Positions 35,407 through 46,564 of a stretch of DNA of 64,000 bases are shown piece by piece; the first letter of the stretch is position 1; each line of letters starts with the position of its first letter. The notes below the pieces were generated by a model. That model had not been told where the DNA came from and did no database searches. It saw only the letters and a list, made by a program, of their open reading frames with translations. The DNA lies in assembly GCF_030035675.1 (NCBI RefSeq), contig NC_084482.1, forward strand, positions 229,468,943 to 229,532,942, written 5' to 3'. The stretch is from Rhineura floridana (taxonomy: Eukaryota > Chordata > Lepidosauria > Squamata > Rhineuridae). The translations under genes and the position numbers were made by a program.

Positions 35407-35708
35407 ACACCTGGTATAATTTGTTCTGCAAACCCAAATGCACTTACCAGGGAGGGTGTCCCATTGGACTCAGTGGGGCTTACTTCTGAATGGGTGTGGC
35501 ATTTATTGGGGTAATTTACACCCACAGTGCAAGGGTTCCCATCCTTTTACCTTGATTCTAAATGGGGTTCTTCCTGTCCTGCTCCCAGAATTAAAAATCA
35601 AAATGCTTCTTCCTCTTAGGTTTGAGGTTGTAGAAATGGTTTGATATGGAATCCCTGACTTTTTATGTTGTGGTTAAAAGTAACTCATCTTGTCTGTTTC
35701 CTTGAAAG

Positions 35709-35789
35709 AATGAGACCTCGCTTCCTCTAAGGAAGAAGGAGAAAGTCTGTTTATCCAGGTTGTCAAAGAAGAGGAGGAGACCTCAGCAG
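35709..35789 (+). pseudogene. KRAB zinc-finger gene linker exon, copy 2 (stop at its start)
   Basis: This is the same exon as copy 1, between TTTCCTTGAAAG and GTCGGT, 81 bases. In the shared phase its first full codon is TGA where copy 4 has CCA. The rest reads DLASSKEEGESLFIQVVKEEEETSA. Intron sequence on both sides matches the other copies (GTGCTTAGCTGTGCTGTGGAGCC downstream), so it arose by duplication of a unit of at least 240 bases. Confidence 0.55.
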
Positions 35790-35999
35790 GTCGGTGCTTA
35801 GCTGTGCTGTGGAGCCTCTTTTGGTCTGGGGATGGAAGCATTTTTCTGTTCCTGAGTAATGTCATACAGGGGAGAGTCATCCATCAGGCGGTGAGTTCTC
35901 CTGGTGTACATCTTGGATGGCTTGAAAAAGGAAGCTGGATAGATGCATGGAAGAGAAGGCTCTCAAGGGCTACAAGTCATGATGGCTGTAGCCTTCTGT

Positions 36000-36118
36000 C
36001 CTTGTTTTCTTAAGAAGATGTTTTGTTTTAAAGGTGATTTCGGTCCTTCATCATTTGTTTGCGCCCCTGGATTCCCTTTGGAAGGAAGGACAGGATACAA
36101 ATTTTATTAATATTATTT
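36000..36118 (+). repeat. L2-type 3' tail, diverged
   Basis: CGCCCCTGGATTCCCTTTGGAAGGAAGGACAGGATACAAAT followed by a TTATTAATATTATT tail is a diverged version of the L2-shared 3' end seen at 34,930. Confidence 0.5.
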
Positions 36119-36368
36119 GGACTTATTGTGGGATTCCCATACACATCGATTCAGGCCCTGTGGAGATGCTGGACTAGATAGGCCTTTGGTTTGATCAAGT
36201 TCATCTCGTGCTATAAATTGGAAGGTTGGCCGTCAGGTTGAAGTACCCCTTCCATCCACTGAGAGATTCCCCAAATTAAAATATCTGGCTTGGCTGCCAG
36301 ATCCTGACAGTCTGAAGGAGACCCAGCTAGTTTTGTAGCCAAAAGTTACTTGTGTGTTTCCTTGAAAG

Positions 36369-36455
36369 GGCTAGGCCTCATTTCCTTTTCAGAAGGAGGA
36401 GAAGAAGATCCACTTGTCCAGGGTCTCAAAGAAGAGGAGGCGGAGACATCAGCGG
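36369..36455 (+). CDS. KRAB zinc-finger gene linker exon, copy 3
   Basis: Eighty-seven bases lie between TTTCCTTGAAAG and GTAGTG, phase 2 in and 1 out. The frame is open and reads LGLISFSEGGEEDPLVQGLKEEEAETSA (split here only by length: LGLISFSEGGEEDP, then LVQGLKEEEAETSA). It has two codons more in the acidic stretch and one more near the end than copies 1 and 4. The donor base order is slightly different (CAGCGGGTAGT), and the site is assigned by alignment to the other copies. Confidence 0.55.
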
Positions 36456-36839
36456 GTAGTGCTGTGGGGCCCTTTGTGGAACTGAAGATTCCCCCCCACC
36501 CCTCTTGTTCCTGAATAATGTCATCCAGGGCAGACTGACCCATTAGGCTACCAGTTTTTCTCATGGTTTTTCTCTCTCCATTCCTCTGCCACCTAAAAAT
36601 CTCACAACATCTCATTCCTCGGAGTTTCTCTTCATCCGCAGACCTTCGGTTGCAAAGGAAGAAATGGTCCCATCCCACCCAGGATTCTGGGCAGGACTGT
36701 GGACCATTGATCTTAAGAAGAGGCTCAGTGGTAAATTTTGGAATGCAGGAGCCCCAAACATTCAAACCTAATGCTTCTGTCCCAGACATGTATATCTGGC
36801 ACTTAATTTCCAAGTTAAAGACTATTAAAACTTGAATGG

Positions 36840-37600
36840 GTAATAGTTGCAGCAGCCCCGGATTCTTCCCATTCTCTGTGGTGTGTGTAGTTTGGGTTAC
36901 TCGCTTTCGTTGTCAGGGACTATTTGTGCCACAGACTCCTTTTGCTGGTTGTGGATCCTGCAGACTACTTGATGGCTGGTCCTTCCTTTAAGAAAGGGGC
37001 AGACAGTCGAAGAGGGCTTCTTCATGCCTCCTTTTCCAGCTCTTGGATTTTATTTCTTTGAAGCCCAAAGTAAAAGCGAGGCCATGCATGCTCTGCAAGA
37101 GGGTCCCCGTCTCGCAGGCATGCAGCTGAGATCTTGCCAGGCTGCACCTGCCTGAAGCCAAATTCAGCATTAGTTGTAAAAATGAGCCCCTCTGAACAAA
37201 AGTGGGTCTTGCTTCTCATTAAGCCCTGCATCAAAGGGAGCTAGAAGCTTATCAGCACAGATATTATCTGGCAAAGCCACACAGCTCAGGTTTTGCACAG
37301 GTTTTTATATGAACCCTTTTAAAACCCAAGACACATTCCACAGCATATTTATTGGTTTATTTAAGAATTTATACCTCACTTTTCGAGGAAGGCAATGGTA
37401 AACCACCTCTGAATACCGCCTAACATGAAAACCCTCCACAGCGCTCAAGGCACATGGCCCGAGTCATGTGCTGTTGGCAAGGCTTCACCCCTTTGCTCTT
37501 GTTCAAAATGTTTTGAGCGTTCAGATTTGATTTGGAATGCCCAAATACTTTGTGGTCAAAAATAACTAATCTTGCCTGATTTCCTTCTTTCTTTTTTTTT
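36840..37600. other. Intron, nothing recognised
   Basis: No domain or clear repeat is seen, apart from a weak TATTTATTGGTTTATTTAAG stretch near 37,345-37,365 that could be an L2-tail scrap. Confidence 0.35.
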
Positions 37601-37604
37601 AAAG

Positions 37605-37682
37605 AACCAGACCTCATTTCCTGTTGGGAAGAAGAAGATCCAGTGATGCAGGAACCCAAAGAAGAGGAGGAGACCTCAGCAG
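37605..37682 (+). CDS. KRAB zinc-finger gene linker exon, copy 4
   Basis: Seventy-eight bases lie between TTTTTTTAAAG and GTAGAT, in the same phase. The frame is open and reads PDLISCWEEEDPVMQEPKEEEETSA. This is the copy closest to the expected reptile consensus. An L2-type tail scrap has landed directly behind its donor (about 37,686-37,738), after which the shared downstream intron sequence (GCTTAGCTGTGTGTTGGGGCCC) resumes. No zinc-finger exon follows within the window before the copia element. Confidence 0.6.
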
Positions 37683-37685
37683 GTA

Positions 37686-37738
37686 GATTTACTTATTTAT
37701 TGTTTAATTTATATCCCGCCCTTCCTCCTAACAGGAGC
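37686..37738 (-). repeat. L2-tail scrap
   Basis: TTACTTATTTATTGTTTAATTTATATCCCGCCCTTCCTCC is a reversed L2 3' terminus and splits the duplicated intron unit behind linker exon 4. Confidence 0.6.
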
Positions 37739-38338
37739 CCATATGCTTAGCTGTGTGTTGGGGCCCTTTGAGGAGCTGAAGCTTCTCCCCCCTTGCCAGC
37801 CCCGTTCCTCTGTAATATCATCCAGAACAGATGGACCCATCAGGTTACAATTTCTCCTGGCCGCTTTGCCCTCCCTTCTCTTCTTCATCCAACATCTCAC
37901 AATATTTCCTTCCTCGGAGTTTTTCTACAACAGCAGACCTTTGGTTGTGAAGGCTGAAATGGTCCCCACCCCCACGCCCCAGGATGTGGGGCAGGACGGT
38001 GGACTTGAGGCACTGTTATGGGTCAGATCACTCTAGCTGTCTGTCCTTGGGGTTCAGAAAAGCAAAAGGGGAATTCTGCTTTATTTTTATTTGGATTTCA
38101 GGGGCAGCAGGTCCTTCGTTTGGAGGATGGGGATTTGTTCCTCCTTCAATAGCCTCTGTGAGAAATGGAATCCCTTTTGCTCTTTAAGGGCCTAGTGAGA
38201 AAATTGGCTAGCTGCCAAAGGTGTTTACATTGATTGCCAGAATTTAACACACCCATGAGCCCAAAAAGTTTATTTAAAAAAGGAAATACAGAATAAAGGA
38301 TCTCTGTTTCAAAGGGGGTGGATAGGAGAAATCCACTA

Positions 38339-38601
38339 CAGTAGGGCCCCGCTTCTCGGTGCACTACTTTTCGGTGTTCCATTAATACGGCACCAGCGGG
38401 GTGATCAGCTGGAGGGGGGCTGGAGCTCCCCGCACTCCAACTGATCTCGCAGGAGGAGGGGAAGATCTAATCTTCTCCTCTTCTGGTGTGATCAGCGGGT
38501 TAACTTCCAGACCCCCACGCTACACCTGATCCGCTTTTTGGCAGTTTTTGCTTTCCGGCGGGGGTCTGGAACCTATCTGCCATATGAATGGGGCCCTACT
38601 G
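38339..38601. mobile_element. Tigger-like (Tc1/mariner) MITE
   Basis: A 263-bp block has perfect 12-bp inverted ends, CAGTAGGGCCCC (38,339-38,350) and GGGGCCCTACTG (38,590-38,601). It is preceded by TA and followed by CA then TA, close to the TA duplication of Tc1/mariner elements. The termini resemble pogo/Tigger ends. There is no transposase. Confidence 0.65.
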
Positions 38602-38804
38602 CATATTCAAATGATTTTAAAAAGCTGCTTGACTGCCAGCGATTCCCAACAATACATTTTGATTCTACAATTGCAATCCTATGTATAATTAACTTAGGAG
38701 TAAGTTCCACAAGGTTCTTCCTTCTGAGGAGTCATGCAGGAATCCAACTTGCAAAATGGAGCACTTGTTGAACAAGGACTGATTTAAGTCAGTTGAAATG
38801 CATC

Positions 38805-38935
38805 CTGTATTTATTTATTTAACAAAATCTATATACTGCTTACTCGAGAGAAAGCCTCTAAGTGGTTCACAAAGAACAATTTAAAATATGCATTAAAAAA
38901 AGAGAAATTAAAAGAGAAATCTAACAGGTAAAGGA
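38805..38935 (-). repeat. L2-like 3' end, diverged
   Basis: TATTTATTTATTTAACAAAATCTATATACTGC followed by GAGAAAGCCTCTAAGTGGTTCACAAAG is a reversed, diverged L2-type 3' UTR. Confidence 0.5.
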
Positions 38936-39572
38936 AACAGGGTTGCCTCAAAACTTTTTTTAAAAAATGTGCATGGCATGTTTATTTTTAATGTGGAGAA
39001 GGTCACCAGCCAGAAAAGGGCTTCCCGCCTCCCTTCGCTCTCCGTGCGAACCAGCCGAGGAGGTTCAGCTACTTTGCTCTTTAAGGGTTAACTAGTGAGG
39101 ACAGAACCAAAGGAGGGACTTTCCCTTCCTGCCCCACCTCTCTGCGAGAAATGCAGGCTGGAAGTGCTGGAGGAGCCCCTCCTCCTGCACACCGCAGGGA
39201 GATCCTCGAAACAAAGATATGCAATTGGGGGCAGAGGGGAGGGTGGAAGAGGGTGATGACTCCCCTTAAGCACCCCCTCCCAGCAGACCCTCCAGATTGG
39301 AGGATGCAGCTCTGCCTGGTTCCGTCTGCCTCCTCCCCTGAGCGGAGCTGGCTTTGTTGAGGCCGCATCGAAGCATCCCTCGGAACATCTGTGGTTGTGG
39401 TGATAAATTTCATGGCCTTCAGCTTGGAGATGGAGGCGCCCGATAGTTGGGACAGAGCTAAGTAGGCAACAGTGCGCTAAACGGGCCACTTCTTCATGTG
39501 TCCTCAGTTGTCCTTTGGTTCAGCTGTGATAGTTGAATAGTGAGGCTCTTCTTTCAATACCTTCATTCTGCC
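38936..39572. other. Unassigned, moderately GC-rich
   Basis: No gene or repeat is recognised. The overlapping reading frames at 39,080-39,490 on the minus strand have no recognisable domain. Confidence 0.35.
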
Positions 39573-40103
39573 TGTTGTGCTGTGTGTATTTGTGTGTGCT
39601 TAATTTCGTTTAAAAGCAGCACCACAGCAGCAGAGAGTAACAGCAGATGTTGAAATGCGAGTGTGCCAGCGTGTGCGTGCGTTTGCCTAAGGAAGCAGGC
39701 TTTTACCCTGCATCAGCATCACTGAGACTGGAGACTTAGTAAAATAAGAAAAGCTACTTTATTTAAAGAAATACATAGTAGATAGAAAGGCAAACCTAGT
39801 TGTAACTAACGAAGTTGGAGGCATAACTCCCAGGTGTAGGAGTCAGCCCCATGCTCGGAGAGAGAGCAGAGACAAAGGGATGTCTCCTCTCTCACGAGGA
39901 GAAAGGAATGGAAAGGGCGGAAGGCAGAGGGGCAGGTAAGCTTCCCTTAAGTCGAGTATCAGTCTAGCGACAGAAGGAAGTCAGTCAGAGCATCACAGGT
40001 AAAGGTAAATAAGCCTAATCATCTGGGGGATCCTAGCTCTATCTCCCTTCTGGAACATAAGCAAAAGAACAAAACAGGAGTTGCTCTTGCCCCACTTCCA
40101 GCA
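39573..40103 (-). repeat. Copia 3' LTR
   Basis: A 531-bp LTR, on the minus strand TGCTGGAAGTGGGG...CACAGCACAACA, follows a purine-rich tract (GAGAAGGGG). It has AATAAAG on the minus strand near 39,765. The 63,854-64,000 segment shares GAAGCAGGCTTTTACCCTGC with it. Confidence 0.75.
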
Positions 40104-41059
40104 CCCCTTCTCAATGAGTGTTTGGTTCAGTCCATGAGATTCATCTTGTCTTGTAGCTTGCAATGTCTGACTTTGCCCAATGCCTTTGTGAGAGCGTCTG
40201 CAGTCGTGTCTTCTGTTGGACAGTGCTCCATCTTGAATAGTCCTCTGCGGTAGGTGGGTGCTTCACGTCTATGTACTTGGTGCGTGAACTCACCCCTTCT
40301 GACTCCAAGAGTCTGTTGCATCCTTGCTTGCTTCCCAGTCCCTTTTGGATGGCAAGCTGGTTCTTCAGCACAGGTATCCCACGGCTACCACCACAACTGG
40401 CTTGGTAACAGTAGTCACATGAAGGTTTTCTTTAGCATTTGGCTTCTTCTTGAATTTCCTCTTGTAGCCTGCAGCTTTCCTTCCTTGAGGAAGCTTGGTT
40501 AGTGTCCAAGTTTTACTTTGGTGTAGAGATTCCAGCTCTTCCTTGGCTGGCTGCCTCCAGCTCTCAGCTTCGGCTTTGGGTAAGGCTTCAATCTCTTTCC
40601 AGGTCTCTGGTTCTGGAAGTTCATCTCTTACGAGGTAAGCAAGTCTCTCTGGTGGTACAACTCTGTTGGTGCGTTCAGAGCGTCGGGGTGCTGGCCCTGC
40701 GGCTGCCCCTTTTGGCTCTATTGCCTCTTCTGGCTCAGACTCCTCATCTTCCTCTGCAGGTATATTGTTATACCTTCTGTGGTGGAAGAATAACTCAGCT
40801 TCTTCTTCCACGTCGCTGTCATCTGTTTGGTGTGGCGCCCCTTCTGGCCGGTGTGCGCTCTTTCTTTCATCAAAATAGACAGCTCTGCATATTTCAACTT
40901 TGCCAGTTTTGGGATCTATTACTCTGTATTCCTTCTGCGTTGGAGAATATCCAATAAATATCACTTCCCTGGCAGTGTTGTCAAGTTTGGATCTCTTTTC
41001 CTTTGGGATGTGCACAAAGGCCTTGCACCCAAATACACGAAGGTGAGACAAACTTGGTA

Positions 41060-41078
41060 TCCTCTCATGTCACAGTTC
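41060..41078 (-). repeat. Target duplication of the short L1, copy 1
   Basis: TCCTCTCATGTCACAGTTC, up to 19 bases, is repeated at 42,975-42,993. The ends next to the L1 cannot be set to the base. Confidence 0.9.
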
Positions 41079-42975
41079 TTTTTTTTTTTACAATAATTTT
41101 TATTCAAATTTTCATAAAACATACAAAACAAAATCATAAAACATTCAAAGACAAAAAACAAAACAAAACAAAAATGATTAAACAAAAAAATAAAATGTTG
41201 ACTTCCCATTTGTCGCAGATCAAATATATAACAATCCTGTCTCTTAAATTATATTATAAGATCACTTTCCTCCAGTAGTTATCTTAATTAATCATCAAAT
41301 CTCATAAACATTACTTTATTCTTTCCACAAAAAGTCAAAGAGAGGTTTCAATTCTTTAAGAAATATATCTATCAATTTTTCTCCAAATAAACATGTCGAT
41401 TAATCCATCTCGTTAATAATAATAATAATCTTATTGTCATAACCATAGTCCAAATAAACATATCGATTAATCCATCTCATCAAAATCTGTTAGGTCCAAT
41501 AATTTCAATAGCCATTCTTCCATTATCCATATTAATTCCATCTTCCATCTTCAATAGTCCTGTTAAGTCCAGTAATGTCAATATCCAATCTTCCATTATC
41601 AGTATTCCATAATAATCTTGCTGTCATAACCATAGTCATATAATAAGAGTCTGATGGGAATTTCCTCTATCCCAAATATTTTCTTGCCATCAATTCTGAA
41701 TATGTTGCTGAAATATTGTTGTAAAGTCATATCTCTGTTCTTCTTTTTTACAAAATGCACTGGCTCATCTCTTGAGAGTTTTTCCATTGTCACATGGCTG
41801 CAGTTAATTCCATAGATTTTCTCTATATCAAGCTCCATCACGTCATTCCAGTCCAGAAGATTATCCAAGCCATTGATAACTTTATCTCTAATATCTTCAT
41901 TAATGTCTTCAGAGATAACGTTAAATTCCAAACAGTAGATTTTATTTCTAATATCCATAAACTCCAGATCTTTTTCCAATTCCACATTTGTTCCAATCTC
42001 CAGGGCTTGTATCTTCCCTTTATTTTTTCTTTTCTCATCTCTGATCTCATTCTCCTCTCTCACAGGATCCCCTATTTCTTTAAGCTCCTGCGTCATTTTG
42101 CTCAGTTCAATTTTCAGCTCCTTACTGCCCTGTCGCAGGGTTTGTTTCGTTATCTCAATCTCATCCATTATTTTCTGAAACATAATTACTTCCAGATTCT
42201 CAGCCACTTTCTTGATTGCCATTTTTAAAACCACGAAAACAAAACAAAAATAAAGAACCACTTCTTATTTCAGCAACAATTGAGTTAATATTCCAGGCTT
42301 GATGACATCACAGTGTAAACAGAGCAGCCTGCCTTATCTCTCTATGTTCAAGAATACAAAACAAATTTAGTTCCCAGCATCAAAACAGTTAGTGGCGTCG
42401 TGAAGAAGCAGATTCGTCAAAATAAAATAGACCAAAAAGAGAATAGTCCCAGACAATATAATGTTCCTCGGAATAGAAATCCCTCTTCTGTTTATATCTT
42501 TAGAATGCACTTCCAGGACAGCTTTTTGCAATAGAAACAGAGATAAGCTATTAATTTCGTGAATAACAGAGAAGAGTTATAGCTCACCCAGAAGTTCTTT
42601 AAAGCTGATTCATTTGACAAATCTCTTTTTGCTGCAACAATTTAAACCAAGTAAAAAAAATAATAGAAAGAAGGGTGCTTGCCTGTTAGTCCATTTTCTC
42701 TTTGAAGAAAAGATAAACGTGTCGCATTATCAGATAGAGCTTGTTCGGAAGTCCGTCCGGCATTGCTGGCTGAACCTTCTCTCATAAATTAATGAAATCC
42801 AGTCCTCCCAACAAAAACAGGCTTTTGAGGTTGATCTCTACGTTTCTCCCTGCCCGGGAGAAATTTCATCAGTCAAAAAAAAAATGTTCTGACTGATTTA
42901 TATCTGAATAAGCTTCTTCTGAGGCGGGAGCCCGTCTCAAAAGCAGGCACAAGCGAAGTCACCCTTCCCGGAAGT
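41079..42975 (-). mobile_element. Half-L1: L1 derivative with ORF1 but no ORF2
   Basis: A 1.9-kb L1 insertion in copia integrase has a perfect target duplication of up to 19 bp, a poly(A) tail (poly-T at 41,079-41,088 on plus) and an intact-looking L1 5' end (GAGACGGGCTCCCGCCTCAG on the minus strand, like the 5' end at 56,600-56,670). It carries ORF1 at 41,599-42,261 and then goes straight to a 3' UTR; ORF2 is absent. This recalls the HAL1 (half-LINE) elements of mammals, which move with enzymes from full L1s. The 3' UTR has local duplications such as CATAACCATAGTC. Confidence 0.88.
41599..42261 (-). CDS. Half-L1 ORF1 protein
   Basis: The 220-codon open frame resembles L1 ORF1p, the RNA-binding chaperone that coats L1 RNA. 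Its residues 1-100 are charged and coiled-coil-like (MFQKIMDEIEITKQTLRQGS). The middle has the RRM-like stretch LEFNVISEDINEDIRDKVI, and SRDEPVHFVKKKNRDMTLQQYF leads to IFGIEEIPIRLL. Compared with the 302-codon ORF1 at 54,955-55,863, it matches through IPIRLL and then lacks the C-terminal domain, ending in an unrelated YDYGYDSKIIMEY. Intact frame, shortened protein. Confidence 0.8.
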   Translation of the reverse strand: MVLYFCFVFVVLKMAIKKVAENLEVIMFQKIMDEIEITKQTLRQGSKELKIELSKMTQELKEIGDPVREENEIRDEKRKNKGKIQALEIGTNVELEKDLEFMDIRNKIYCLEFNVISEDINEDIRDKVINGLDNLLDWNDVMELDIEKIYGINCSHVTMEKLSRDEPVHFVKKKNRDMTLQQYFSNIFRIDGKKIFGIEEIPIRLLLYDYGYDSKIIMEY

Positions 42976-42993
42976 CCTCTCATGTCACAGTTC
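42975..42993 (-). repeat. Target duplication of the short L1, copy 2
   Basis: Identical to 41,060-41,078. Copia integrase sequence resumes directly behind it. Confidence 0.9.
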
Positions 42994-43879
42994 AAATGGT
43001 GTTTTGTTGGTTGCAGATGCAGGAAGTTGGTTCTGAAGGTAGGTGGCAGTAACCGCAGCTTCTCCCCAGTACTCCTTTGGTAACTGCGCATCATGCAACA
43101 AGTAACAAACCATTTGTTCAAGGGGCCTGTTCATTCTCTCTGAGACCCCATTCTGCTCTGGGTTGTACACAACTGTAGTCTGGTGCTCTATGCCTTCCTC
43201 ACGGAGAAAGTCTTGCATAGCCCTAGCCTCATTATCAGATCTTATGATCTGTGGCTTTCTGCAAATTTATTGGACACAATCCTAACATAGTCCTTCAGTT
43301 TCTGAAGTACTTGACTTTTCTCTTTTAGCAGGTACATCGTTGTATATCTGGAGTAGTCATCTATAAATGTCAGCATGTACAAGTTTCCACCTTGGAAGGG
43401 CACTTTCATTGGCCCACAAAGATCAGTGTGAATTAACTCAAGGCTTTTTGGTTTTCCTCTCACTTTCGTTAGGAAATTTTGGCTTCACACTTTTGGTTAT
43501 AATACAGCACTCGTAAGTCTGTACAATTGCATTGTTTCATTTTAGTGCCTCTTGCTAAATTCTCTTTCTCTAGAGCAGTAATTCTAGTTAGGCTGGCATG
43601 TCCCATCCTTCTATGCCAGATATGCAAGCGTTCAGAATCACTGATTTCCTTGACCACATTTGCATGCATGGTTTCTAAGTATTCTAGAATTAAAAGTCCA
43701 TTTTTCACTTTTGCAGTGCAGCTTATTACTTCCTGATCTAGAGCATGGCAAGATTATCTACTCATATGAAGTTCGCCTCCAAATTGCATTATTCTGGTAA
43801 CACTGATTAAATTGTCTTTAAAATCTGGAAAATATAGACAGTTTTTCAGTTCTATCTTTCTTTCCTCATGTGACACTTT

Positions 43880-45170
43880 GCATAATATCCAGTGGGATAC
43901 GGTTATCCCTGGATATAAACTATATCGGAAGGACAGGGAAGGACGTATTGGTGGCGGAGTCGCTCTATACGTGAAAGAAGGCATTGAATCCAGCAAACTC
44001 AAAACCCCAAAAGAGGCAGACTCCTCCACAGAATCGTTGTGGGTGGTGATACCATGCCCCAGGAGGGACTTAATACTGGGAACGATCTATCGTCCCCCTG
44101 ATCAAAATGCTCAGGGAGACCTTGAGATGAGATATGAAATTGAGGAAGCATCCAAACTAGGAAATGTGGTAGTGATGGGTGACTTCAACTACCCGGACAT
44201 AGACTGGCCGCATATGTGTTCCAGTCATGACAAAGAAGCAAAGTTTCTAGATATTCTAAATGACTATGCCCTAGACCAGTTGGTCATGGAACCGACCAGA
44301 GAGACAGCAACCCTGGACTTAATCCTCAGTGGGGACCGGGACCTGGTGCGAGATGTAAGTGTTGTTGAACTGATTGGGAGCAGTGACCACAGTGCTATTA
44401 AATTAAACATACATGTAACTGGCCAATTGCCAAGAAAATCCAACACGGTCACATTTGACTTCAAAAGAGGAAACTTCACAAAAATGAGGGGATTGGTAAA
44501 AAGAAAGCTGAAAAACAAAGTCCAGAGGGTCACATCACTCGAAAATGCTTGGAAGTTGTTTCAAAACACTATATTAGAAGCTCAACTGGAGTGCATACCG
44601 CAGATCAGAAAAGGTACCGCCAGGGCCAAGAAGATGCCAGCATGGTTAACGAGCAAAGTCAAGGAAGCTGTTAGAGGCAAAAAGTCTTCCTTCAGAAAAT
44701 GGAAGTCTTGTCCGAATGAAGAAAATAAAAAAGAACACAAACTCTGGCAAAAGAAATGCAAGAAGACAATAAGGGATGCTAAAAAAGAATTTGAGGAGCA
44801 CATTGCTAAGAACATAAAAACCAACAACAAAAAATTCTATAAATATATTCAAAGCAGGAGACCATCTAGGGAGACAATTGGACCCTTGGATGATAAGGGA
44901 GTCAAAGGTGTACTAAAGAACGATAAGGTGATTGCAGAGAAGCTAAATGAATTCTTTGCATCTGTCTTCACAGTGGAAGATATAAGGCAGATCCCTGAAC
45001 CTGAACTAACATTTGCAGGAATTGATTCTGAGGAACTGAGACAAATAGTGGTAACGAGAGAGGAAGTTCTAAGCTTAATGGACAATATAAAAACTGAAAA
45101 TCACCGGGCCCGGATGGCATCCACCCGAGAGTTCTCAAAGAACTCAAAGGTGAAATTGCTGATCTGCTAA
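43880..45170 (+). pseudogene. CR1 ORF2 first part (endonuclease and linker)
   Basis: Open from the truncation point to 45,170. The catalytic endonuclease motifs GDFNYPDIDW and SDHSAIK are present, but the N-terminal metal-binding motif is missing because of 5' truncation. The frame leaves the true one near 45,105, so the last 20 or so codons (RARMASTREFSKN) are out of frame. Confidence 0.85.
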
Positions 45171-46564
45171 CTAAAATATGTAACTTGTCCCTTGGGTCCT
45201 CCTCTGTGCCTGAGGACTGGAAAGTGGCCAATGTAACGCCAATCTTCAAAAAGGGATCCAGAGGGGATCCTGGAAATTACAGGCCAGTTAGCTTAACTTC
45301 TGTCCCTGGAAAACTGGTAGAAAGTATGATTAAAGCTAGATTAACTAAGCACATAGAAGAACAAGCCTTGCTGAAGCAGAGCCAGGATGGCTTCTGCAAG
45401 GGAAAGTCCTGTCTCAGTAACCTATTAGAATTCTTTGAGAGTGTCAACAAGCATATAGATAGAGGTGATCCAGTGGACATAGTGTACTTAGACTTTCAAA
45501 AAGCGTTTGACAAGGTACCTCACCAAAGACTTCTGAGGAAGCTTAGCAGTCATGGAATAAGAGGAGAGGTCCTCTTGTGGATAAGGAATTGTTTAAGAAG
45601 CAGAAAGCAGAGAGTAGGAATCAACGGACAGTTCTCCCAATGGAGGGCTGTAGAAAGTGGAGTCCCTCAAGGATCGGTATTGGGACCTGTACTTTTCAAC
45701 TTGTTCATTAATGACCTAGAATTAGGAGTGAGCAGTGAAGTGGCCAAGTTTGCTGACGACACTAAATTATTCAGGGTTGTTAAAACAAAAAGGGATTGCG
45801 AAGAGCTCCAAAAAGACCTCTCCAAACTGAGTGAATGGGCGGAAAAATGGCAAATGCAATTCAATATAAACAAGTGTAAAATTATGCATATTGGAGCAAA
45901 AAATCTTAATTTCATATATACGCTCATGGGGTCTGAAGTGGCGGTGACCGACCAGGAGAGAGACCTCGGGGTTGTAGTGGACAGCACGATGAAAATGTCG
46001 ACCCAGTGTGCGGCAGCTGTGAAAAAGGCAAATTCCATGCTAGCGATAATTAGGAAAGGTATTGAAAATAAAACAGCCGATATCATCATGCCGTTGTATA
46101 AATCTATGGTGCGGCCGCATTTGGAATACTGTGTACAGTTCTGGTCGCCTGATCTCAAAAAGGATATTCTGGAGTTGGAAAAGGTTCAGAAGAGGGCAAC
46201 CAGAATGATCAAGGGGATGGAGCGACTCCCTTACGAGGAAAGGTTGCAGCATTTGGGGCTTTTTAGTTTAGAGAAAAGGTGGGTGAGAGGAGACATGATA
46301 GAAGTGTATAAAATTATGCATGGCATTGAGAAAGTGGATAGAGAAAAGTTCTTCTCCCTCTCTCATAATACTAGAACTCGTGGACATTCAAAGAAGCTGA
46401 ATGTTGGAAGATTCAGGACAGACAAAAGGAAGTACTTCTTTACTCAGCGCATAGTTAAACTATGGAATTTGCTCCCACAAGATGCAGTAATGGCCACCAG
46501 CTTGGATGGCTTTAAAAGAAGATTAGACAAATTCATGGAGGACCGGGCTATCAATGGCTACTAG
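45110..46564 (+). pseudogene. CR1 ORF2 second part (reverse transcriptase to C-terminus)
   Basis: Open to the natural stop at 46,564. All reverse-transcriptase motifs are intact, including FADD. The C-terminal region has the CR1 signature RPHLEYCVQFWSPDLKKD and QKRATRMIKGMERLPYEERL. The same family recurs at 58,856-59,687. Confidence 0.9.

Noticed and set aside
35420-35500. CCCATTGGACTCAGTGGGGCTTACTTCTGA as half of a known DNA transposon
   Set aside because: It resembles a common squamate repeat, but no partner end or target duplication could be found nearby.
39081-39489. Overlapping minus-strand frames of 110 and 133 codons
   Set aside because: No domain, no splice signals and no repeat match; composition alone explains them.
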